A stretch of 64,000 bases of DNA from DASSQJ01 sp963730165 (GTDB lineage Bacteria > Actinomycetota > Actinomycetes > Actinomycetales > Dermatophilaceae), in NCBI GenBank assembly GCA_963730165.1, contig CAVSQS010000005.1, positions 124,001 to 188,000 on the forward strand. Direction: 5' to 3'. The notes beneath the pieces were generated by a model. The model searched no databases. It worked only from the letters and a program-made list of their open reading frames with translations, and had not been told where the DNA came from. Of the stretch, positions 57,610 to 64,000 are shown piece by piece (positions within the stretch are counted from its first letter, which is position 1; each line of letters starts with the position of its first letter). A program made the position numbers and the translations under genes.

Positions 57610-59979
57610 CTACTCCAGCACGGAGCGCTGCGCCGCGCCGGCGGCGAGGTTGCCCACCGCGGACACCCCGCCGACAACGGTCACGGAGGCGAGGTCGGGC
57701 GAGGCCTGGAGCCACGCGTCGACCTCGCTCGGCAGCGAGGACGCCAAGGTCGTCATGTGGACGCGACCCAGCTGCCCGGCGGCGAGCATGTCGACGAGGT
57801 GGCCCGACTCCCCCGAGGAGAGGACGACGTCCTGGACCGACATCCGGGAGCGCGCCCAGTCCGCGACGGCGACGGCCGTGGCGAAGCGGTTCGCCCCGGA
57901 CAGCCGGGTGGCGCCGGGCAGCTGCGCGAGCACGTCGGAGGAGACCGAGCTCGTCCCGCCGGCGACGACCGTCGCCCGGACCCCGAGGTCGGAGAGGGCC
58001 TTGGCCGTCTCGTCCGGGACGAGGTCCGGGCGGACGAAGAGGACCGGACGGTCCAGCCGGGAGGCCGGCCCGGACACGGTGAGGCCGTCGACGAAGGACT
58101 CGTCGGACCCGCTCGCGACGAAGACCTCGCGCTGCGTGGCCCCCATCTGCCGGGCGACCGCCACCGCGGTGGCGTACCGCGAGGGTCCCGCCAGCCGCTG
58201 GACCGAGGTCACCCCGAGTGCCGCGAGCTGGGTCTCCACAGCCGTCGGCACCGATGAGCTCCCTCCGATGAGATACGCCGTCGTCGCGCCCCGCCGGGTG
58301 ATGTCGGCCTTCGTGCCCGCGGTCAGCCCGCCGGGGCCCGAGAGCAGCAGGACCCCGCCGACGTGGCGGGCGAAGGGAGCGGCCACGAGGGAGTCCGCCA
58401 CCGAGCCGGAGTCGCCGGAGGCGATGACGACGGTCCGCGCCGCGGCGTCGGTCGCGCCGGCGACGGCGACCGCCGTGTCGTACCGGTTCGCGCCGGACAG
58501 GCGTGTCGGGCAGTACCCGGGGGGCGAGGAGGCCGTGGGGGTCACGCGCAGCGTGAAGTTCGTCGTGACGGCGTTGGCCAGCGTGCCGGTGCCGGTCGTG
58601 CCGCGGAGCTGGACGGTGTAGTCCCCGGGAGGAACCAGCGCGCCCTTGTCGTCGCGGCCGTCCCACACCGCCCTCACGGGGGTCGACCCGGAGGCGGTGC
58701 CGGACCCGAGGTAGAGCGAGTGCGACTGGCACACGCTGATCACCCGCAGGGTCCACCGAAGGTTCGTGCTGGCACCGGCGGTGACGGTGACGCCGGCCCC
58801 GCCGTAGGCATAGCCGGTCCGGCTGATCGTCGGCGTGTAGAAGGCGGTGCCCTGGTAGCCCTTCGCCAGGCTCCGGATCGTGGGCAGCCGGGCGTACAGC
58901 GCGTCGCCCGGGCACTCGGTCGAGTTGAGGTTCCGGTGCCCCATGACCGTGTAGCGGGTACCGGCGCCGTCGATGGTGGTCGTCGCGGTGGGGTCGATGC
59001 CGGTGAGGCCCAGCTTCCACGCGGCGAGCTTCGCCTGCGCGGTGAGGACGGCGGACGGGGGCACGGTGGTCGAGAAGGTGCCGAGGGTGGAGGCTCCGTA
59101 GGTCTGGCTGTTGAAGCCACCGGCCTGCGCCCCCACCACGGGTCGGTCGATGCCGCCGTAGCGGCCCTCCCAGATCTTGCCGAACCGGTCGACGAGGAAG
59201 TTGTAGCCGATGTCCCCCCAGCCCCGCCCGTTGGTGTGGAAGAGGTAGATGCCCCGGATGATGCTCGGCACCTCGGACGCGGTGTAGCTGTTCGACCCGA
59301 CCGTGTGGTGGACGACGGCGGCCTTGATCGTGCCGTAGTCGAGGATCGCGTGGCGGATGCTCTCGTCGGCGCCCCACTGGGCGCGGGTGTAGATCGTCGG
59401 GCGTACGGCCGCGGCCGACGCCGCCCCGGCGGGCGCGGCACCGACGGTGCGGTCGGCGTCGGTCACGGTCGCGTCGACGACGTCGAACGTCGCCGCACGC
59501 CCGGCGCCCTTCGTGTCGCCGACGACCCTGACCTGCACGGCCGTCGCGGTCGTGATCCACGCCGAGGTGCCCCCGCGCGACCCGAGGTCCTCCGGCGAGC
59601 CCGGGTCCGGTGCGTCGTCGCCCTCGGTGTCCATCGGGGTCCACTCGCCCCACCCCCGGTCACCACGCTCGCGGATCTCGACGACCGCGTCCGCGGAGAC
59701 CGCGCCGCGCGGCCAGGTGACCCCGACGACGTGCGCCTTGCCGTCCAGGGCCACCTCGTCCGAGACCGCCTCGGGCCGGGTGGCCGGCGCGGTCGTCGTC
59801 CCCGCGGCCGCCGCGGCGGTCGACGGCAGCACGTGGAGGGTGTGCCGCTGCATCGAGGCCTTGACCGGCCGGGGCTCGGCGCTCGCGGGCGTGCGGCCGA
59901 CCGTCGCGACCGGCAGGGCCAGGGCGAGGGTGAGGGCGATGAGGGCGCCGATGCCGCGCCGGCGAGAGGGGTGGGTCAT
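57610..59979 (-). CDS. secreted N-acetylmuramoyl-L-alanine amidase with CWB2 repeats
   Basis: A 789-residue exported wall hydrolase. Signal peptide about 1-34. A PGRP/amidase_2 domain (about 194-370) has AVVHHTVGSNSYTA (first zinc His), YNFLVDRFGKIWEGRYGG, and GHRNLNSTECPG (second His and Cys ligand), all intact. A FlgD-like Ig module follows (RAVWDGRDDKG at about 442-452). Three CWB2 repeats (LSGANRYDTAVAVAG, LAGPSRYATAVAVAR, LSGANRFATAVAVAD) form the C-terminal third. It cleaves the amide between MurNAc and the stem peptide and is anchored to wall polymers. Confidence 0.88.
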   Translation of the reverse strand: MTHPSRRRGIGALIALTLALALPVATVGRTPASAEPRPVKASMQRHTLHVLPSTAAAAAGTTTAPATRPEAVSDEVALDGKAHVVGVTWPRGAVSADAVVEIRERGDRGWGEWTPMDTEGDDAPDPGSPEDLGSRGGTSAWITTATAVQVRVVGDTKGAGRAATFDVVDATVTDADRTVGAAPAGAASAAAVRPTIYTRAQWGADESIRHAILDYGTIKAAVVHHTVGSNSYTASEVPSIIRGIYLFHTNGRGWGDIGYNFLVDRFGKIWEGRYGGIDRPVVGAQAGGFNSQTYGASTLGTFSTTVPPSAVLTAQAKLAAWKLGLTGIDPTATTTIDGAGTRYTVMGHRNLNSTECPGDALYARLPTIRSLAKGYQGTAFYTPTISRTGYAYGGAGVTVTAGASTNLRWTLRVISVCQSHSLYLGSGTASGSTPVRAVWDGRDDKGALVPPGDYTVQLRGTTGTGTLANAVTTNFTLRVTPTASSPPGYCPTRLSGANRYDTAVAVAGATDAAARTVVIASGDSGSVADSLVAAPFARHVGGVLLLSGPGGLTAGTKADITRRGATTAYLIGGSSSVPTAVETQLAALGVTSVQRLAGPSRYATAVAVARQMGATQREVFVASGSDESFVDGLTVSGPASRLDRPVLFVRPDLVPDETAKALSDLGVRATVVAGGTSSVSSDVLAQLPGATRLSGANRFATAVAVADWARSRMSVQDVVLSSGESGHLVDMLAAGQLGRVHMTTLASSLPSEVDAWLQASPDLASVTVVGGVSAVGNLAAGAAQRSVLE

Positions 59980-60096
59980 GACAGGTCCGCGGGTGTGCAG
60001 GGGATGGACTCGGCAAGGGTGCCACAGATCACCACATCAGCCCCACAGATCACAGGGCGCGCCGTGAGGCGGGATCTCAGGATCCTCTCGGACGGG

Positions 60097-62223
60097 TCAG
60101 CTGCGGGCGGCGCGCCTCAGCGTGCCGTTCGACACCGCGCTCGTCCCGCCGACGGCGACGACCTCCTCGAGGAGGGGTGTCCGCTGCAGCGCCTCGGCAG
60201 CCTCCGAGGGCAGCCAAGTGGGGCGGGTGAGCACGATGAGGCGCTGATGGGTGGCCACGACGAGCGAGTCGACGAGGTGGGCGTCGTCGCCGGACGCCAG
60301 GACCACCTCTGCAGTCGTCGGAACGCGCGAACGGTAGTAGTTCGCCACGGCCAGCGAGGTGGCGAACCGGCTCGGTCCGCTGAGCCGGACGGTGCTGAGC
60401 CCGAGCGACGCCAGGGCGTTCACGGGTTCGTCACCCACCCGGCTGGTCCCGCCGAGCACCCGGGCCGCGGTGGCGCCGGAACCGGTGAGGACCGAGGCCA
60501 CCGAGGCCTCGAGGTGGTCGGCCGAGGTCAGCAGGATGGGCTCGCCGAGCGCGGAGGCGGCCCCCGACACCCCCAACGCGTCGGACAGACCGCTTCCCCC
60601 GGCGACGACCACCGCGCGGACGGTGCGACGTGCCATCACCTCCTTCGCGACGAGGGCGGAGGTCTCGAAGCGGTCCGCTCCGGCGAGCCGGCGGACGGTG
60701 AGCCCGCGCGCCTCGAGCGCCGACACGACACGCGGGGACACCGTGGACGTGCCGCCGATGACCCAGGCGGTGCGCAGCGTCGCGGAGCGGCGGTCGAGCT
60801 CCTTCGCCGTGCTGGCCGGCACGCCGTCACGGGTGGTCAGCAGGATCGGCGCACCCAGCGCCACGGCGAGGGGCCCGGAGACCGCCGCGTCGACGAGCGA
60901 GGAGTCCCCCGCGGCGAGGACGACGTCGGCCGCCGAGACCGGGACCGTCGCCTTGGCCACCGCGACGGCCGTCGCGTAGCGGTCGGGGCCGGACAGGCGC
61001 GAACTGAGGTGACGGACCGCGATCGACTTCAACCCGACCCGGGTCCGCAGCTGCTCGCCCGTGATCCTCGCGGTGGCTCCCGTCGAGGAGGTGGCCACGG
61101 CGGAGTGCACGCCGCCGTTGGCCGTCCGGTCGCGAAGGTCGAGCCGCACGATGTCCGGCAGGCCGAAGGCGGCGGCCACGCTCGACCCGGGCTTGGCGAC
61201 CCGCCACGAGGCGTTCGGGTTGCTCGGGCGGAGGCTCCACGGGTCGCTGACCCCGCGCAGGTAGGAGACGGGGCTGCCGCCCCAGACGTCCTCGTTGTTC
61301 TCCGTCCGCCCGCCCGAGGAGGAGGAGTAGAGCGCCTCGATGACGCTGCCGTTGCTGCGCACGACGTAGCCGGTGCTCGACGAGCCGGTCGCGCGCACCG
61401 CGGAGCGCCACGTGGACCAGTACGGCAGGTCGGTGCTCGACGGGTAGCCGCCGTACACCTGGTCCGAGGTGGTGTCGTAGACGTGGCAGGCACAGGCCGA
61501 GCGCACCCCCGCCTGGTACTTGCGCAGGGCGTAGCCGCGGGCCGCGGCCGCCTGGGCCCGCAGGGCCTCGGTCGGCCAACCCCACGGCACCTCACGGAGG
61601 TAGTCGAGGTACTCGTCGTGGAGCCGGACGTGGTTGACCACCTCGACCGTCGACGACGAGCCGGTCGACGGGCTGACGACGGTCCTGCCGTCGCGGTACG
61701 TCGTGCCCCCGATCCTCATGCCGGTGCGGTTCGCTGCGGCGGCGGTGTCCCACACCAGGGTCGCCGTCGCACCGGTGACCGACGTCGCGCCGCTGCACAG
61801 CGAGCACGTCGCCTTCACCGAGGCACCGCTACGGGTGAAGGTCACCGACTCCCCCAGGGATCCGGTCATCGTCGTCCCGCCGGCGGTCACCGTGAAGGCA
61901 CCGCCGCCGGAGGACAGCGCCACCGACGTCGCGGTGGCGGAGGAGACCTGGTGGAGGATGTTGACCCGGATGACCTGGGTGTCCGTCACGGCGTCGTACG
62001 TCGTCCCGGTGTAGTAGTGCGCGAGGATCTGCTCGGCCGTGTACCCGTCCCTGGCCATCTCCATCGCGCCGTACTGGCTCATGCCGATGCTGTGCCCCCA
62101 GCCGGCGCCGCGCACCACCCAGGTGCCTGCGCCGGCCGCGGCGGCCGGCGCGCTCGAGGCCGCCGCCACGCCGCACGCGGCGACGAGGGCGCCGACGAGG
62201 CGCAGGGTACGCGGTCGTCTCAC
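60097..62223 (-). CDS. secreted SpoIID/LytB-domain protein with CWB2 repeats
   Basis: A 708-residue exported protein; GTG start. Signal peptide about 1-30. The SpoIID/LytB domain spans about 35-370, with GWGHSIGMSQYGAMEMA, REVPWGWPTEALRAQAAAARGYAL and YYSSSSGGRTENNEDVWGG-like sequences, typical of the lytic-transglycosylase SpoIID core. Three CWB2 repeats cover the C-terminal 300 residues. In spore formers SpoIID strips peptides-free glycan; here it probably remodels the wall in vegetative cells. A 118-bp gap separates it from the amidase on the same strand. Confidence 0.85.
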   Translation of the reverse strand: MRRPRTLRLVGALVAACGVAAASSAPAAAAGAGTWVVRGAGWGHSIGMSQYGAMEMARDGYTAEQILAHYYTGTTYDAVTDTQVIRVNILHQVSSATATSVALSSGGGAFTVTAGGTTMTGSLGESVTFTRSGASVKATCSLCSGATSVTGATATLVWDTAAAANRTGMRIGGTTYRDGRTVVSPSTGSSSTVEVVNHVRLHDEYLDYLREVPWGWPTEALRAQAAAARGYALRKYQAGVRSACACHVYDTTSDQVYGGYPSSTDLPYWSTWRSAVRATGSSSTGYVVRSNGSVIEALYSSSSGGRTENNEDVWGGSPVSYLRGVSDPWSLRPSNPNASWRVAKPGSSVAAAFGLPDIVRLDLRDRTANGGVHSAVATSSTGATARITGEQLRTRVGLKSIAVRHLSSRLSGPDRYATAVAVAKATVPVSAADVVLAAGDSSLVDAAVSGPLAVALGAPILLTTRDGVPASTAKELDRRSATLRTAWVIGGTSTVSPRVVSALEARGLTVRRLAGADRFETSALVAKEVMARRTVRAVVVAGGSGLSDALGVSGAASALGEPILLTSADHLEASVASVLTGSGATAARVLGGTSRVGDEPVNALASLGLSTVRLSGPSRFATSLAVANYYRSRVPTTAEVVLASGDDAHLVDSLVVATHQRLIVLTRPTWLPSEAAEALQRTPLLEEVVAVGGTSAVSNGTLRRAARS

Positions 62224-62254
62224 GCGTCACAGTGAAGCACAGCAGTCCCGCGCG

Positions 62255-63895
62255 TCAGTGCGGTTCCACCCAGGGACCCGGCGGACCGGGCGCGGTCGGG
62301 CAGAACTCCCTCCCCCAGAGCTCGCGGAAGACGACCCGGGCGGCGTCGTAGAACAGCGGGGGGTAGCGGCGCTCGATGACCGAGGCATCGAGGTCGCAGC
62401 GCACGCTCTCGGCGTAGTCGGTGTCGGTACCGAGCACGACCTGCCGCTGGATCTCCTCGACGAGGTTGCCCGGCGACGAGGTGCGCACGGCGCGTTCGAC
62501 CGCCGCGTTGGCCGGCCAGACGACGACGCCGACGAGGAGGGCCGCGAGCGCCGGGGCGACGGCCCAGAGCCAGCGACGGCGTCCTGATCCGGCCACGAGG
62601 AGGGTCAGCAGGCTCGCCACCGTCGCGCTGGCGCCGGCCCAGATCCACGGTGTCGGCCGGTAGGTCGCGCCGACGGCCTTGACGACCTCGGGCGACTGCA
62701 CGGACACCGACAGGATCGCCGCGCCGGCCACCCCGGCGACGGCGGACGCCACCGCCAGCACGAGCCAGGGCCTCGGGCCGAGCGCAGCGGGGCGAGATGG
62801 CCCGGCGGTCCCGGGGTCGGCATCGCCCGTCGGCCTCCCCGGCCGGGTCAGCGCCCGGACGACGAGCACGAGCCCCACCGCGGTGCAGAGGCCCCAGAAC
62901 CACCCGCCGCCCGACCCGGCGGGCGGCAGGTCGCCGCCGGTGAGGTCGGCCAGGTCCCGGCGGGCCTGGCCCAGCCCCGCTCCCGGGACCGCGGAGACCA
63001 GCTGGAGTCCCACCGTGCGCAGGACCGGGCCACCGAGGTCGAGGGCCAGCCCGGGGTACTCCGCCGAGCGGTAGCGCTCGATGATCAGTCGGGTCACGAG
63101 GAGGGTCGGGAGGAACCCCGCCGAGGTCCACCCGACGACGGTCCACCTCACCCGGTCCCCCGTCTCCCGCAGCCGACGCCACGAGGGACGCGCCTGGCCG
63201 AGCACGAGGAGGACGGCGAACGGGTAGGCCGCCCAGTGCAGCTCGTAGCTGAGCACGAGGGCTGCCGCGACGACGACGAGGAGGGCGGCGGCGAGCGCCC
63301 GCCGCGTGCGCCCCCACCCGGGCCAGCGGTTGACGACCCACAGGTTCAGCGCCCCGACGGCGAAGAGGATGAGGGCGCCCCCGATGCAGAGCTGGACGAA
63401 GGTGGTCCAGCCGTTGCGCAGGGGGTGGTTGGTCGTGGCACCCATCGCGAAGAGCGCCCCGAAGATCGCGGTGGCGACCCACGCGTGGGAGCGCGACGGC
63501 CGAGCCCCCGAGGAGCCCCTCAGCTGGCCCACCAGCACGCGGAAGGCGAGGACCGTGCCGGCGACGAGGGCAGCCTTGACGACGGCCTCACCCACCCACG
63601 TCTCGACCCCCAGCCACAGCGACATCTTCATGACGAGGTAGTAGCTGACGTGCTGGTACCAGACGCCGACGGGGGTGATGCGACCGCCGAGACGCAGCCG
63701 CCAGTCCATGTCGTGGATGGTCCACGGCACGGTGTCGAGGATCGACGGGAACCGCACGACCGAGAGCAGGTAGTGGTACTTGCTGTCGGACATCACCGGC
63801 GCCACGAGCACCGGCATGAGCAGGCCGACGACCCCCACGACGAGCAGGCCCGCTCCCACGGTCCCGACCGTCCGGGAGGACCTCAGCCACGACAC
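62255..63895 (-). CDS. polytopic membrane protein, GT-C-like
   Basis: A 546-residue protein with about 11 helices and a soluble C-terminal region after residue 455. The first loop is large and aromatic (SDSKYHYLLSVVRFPSILD, then WYQHVSYYLVMKMSLWLG), consistent with GT-C enzymes, though no acid motif is certain. GTG 63895 is the start, with TAGGGT 6 nt upstream. It is upstream of the SpoIID gene on the same strand (31 bp apart), so the two may be cotranscribed. Specificity unknown. The 93 bases beyond 63907 show no gene. Confidence 0.68.
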   Translation of the reverse strand: MSWLRSSRTVGTVGAGLLVVGVVGLLMPVLVAPVMSDSKYHYLLSVVRFPSILDTVPWTIHDMDWRLRLGGRITPVGVWYQHVSYYLVMKMSLWLGVETWVGEAVVKAALVAGTVLAFRVLVGQLRGSSGARPSRSHAWVATAIFGALFAMGATTNHPLRNGWTTFVQLCIGGALILFAVGALNLWVVNRWPGWGRTRRALAAALLVVVAAALVLSYELHWAAYPFAVLLVLGQARPSWRRLRETGDRVRWTVVGWTSAGFLPTLLVTRLIIERYRSAEYPGLALDLGGPVLRTVGLQLVSAVPGAGLGQARRDLADLTGGDLPPAGSGGGWFWGLCTAVGLVLVVRALTRPGRPTGDADPGTAGPSRPAALGPRPWLVLAVASAVAGVAGAAILSVSVQSPEVVKAVGATYRPTPWIWAGASATVASLLTLLVAGSGRRRWLWAVAPALAALLVGVVVWPANAAVERAVRTSSPGNLVEEIQRQVVLGTDTDYAESVRCDLDASVIERRYPPLFYDAARVVFRELWGREFCPTAPGPPGPWVEPH

Positions 63896-63901
63896 GGCGG
63901 C

Positions 63902-63907
63902 ACCCTA
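63902..63907 (-). promoter_or_regulatory. -10 box TAGGGT, leaderless start of the last membrane protein
   Basis: TAGGGT on the reverse strand ends 6 nt before GTG 63895; no ribosome-binding site. Confidence 0.5.
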
Positions 63908-64000
63908 CCCCGAGTGCCTCGCCCGCTGGCCGCGGGCGCCTGCGCGTCGGCCGATCGGGTGCCGGACGTCGGGCGCCCGGGCCGGGGCGAGCCGGGCCGG

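Noticed and set aside
58363..62235. 1290-codon forward open frame
   Set aside because: Antisense shadow of the amidase and SpoIID genes, which have clear domains; the translation is Arg/Gly/Ala-rich without motifs.

Overview
The window is a very GC-rich, gene-dense actinobacterial chromosome segment. The gene set (WhiB regulator, F420 genes cofD/cofE, DUF3499, DUF5719, TIGR03089 and DUF222-HNH proteins, cell-wall-binding repeat 2 proteins) points to Actinobacteria, probably Micrococcales near Intrasporangiaceae/Dermatophilaceae. That placement is inferred from family content, not from a marker gene. I saw no rRNA, tRNA, IS element, prophage or CRISPR array.

Layout. 1-1.7 kb: end of a tad/Flp pilus locus (two Flp pilins, TadE, TadG-like protein cut by the window edge). 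1.8-18.9 kb: a surface-polysaccharide region. It holds a forward run of eight mostly overlapping genes (two large membrane proteins, four family-2 glycosyltransferases, a methyltransferase, a Wzx-like flippase). A reverse set of nucleotide-sugar dehydrogenase, glycosyltransferase and epimerase runs into it head to head, followed by another large membrane protein and an acyltransferase-3. Base composition here looks lower in GC than further right. 19-21.4 kb: ahcY with a terminator hairpin, and two small proteins. 21.5-29 kb: a CWB2 protein with three near-identical 303-bp repeats, tandem cation-diffusion-facilitator paralogues, a DUF222-HNH protein, a 7/14-bp minisatellite, SHOCT and DUF6325 proteins and a YbaK-type deacylase.

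29-40.3 kb: a conserved actinobacterial block of SIS-domain sugar-phosphate isomerase-like protein, Trm112-like protein, phosphomannomutase (manB), DUF3499, a degenerate zincin, DUF5719, a 1054-residue glycosyltransferase, WhiB, and divergent cofD-cofE. 40.3-47.2 kb: a lipoprotein and a coupled reverse operon of GT2, GT4 with a methyltransferase-like tail, LPG-synthase-type membrane protein, methyltransferase and an AlkA-type DNA glycosylase. 47.2-57.3 kb: topoisomerase IB, inositol-phosphatase family, ClC channel, a membrane glycosyltransferase-like protein, TIGR03089, a five-domain peptidoglycan-binding protein and the CoA transferase pair scoAB. 57.6-63.9 kb: a CWB2 amidase, a CWB2 SpoIID/LytB protein and one more large membrane protein.

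How it fits together. Most of the window serves the cell envelope: ManB and the SIS protein could supply mannose phosphates, the dehydrogenase and epimerase other activated sugars; GT2, GT4 and polytopic GT-C-like proteins would assemble and export glycans; CWB2, amidase, SpoIID and peptidoglycan-binding proteins act outside the membrane. A recurrent expression signature is a TANNNT-like -10 box 6-8 nt before the start codon with no Shine-Dalgarno sequence, at about fourteen genes, indicating leaderless mRNAs.
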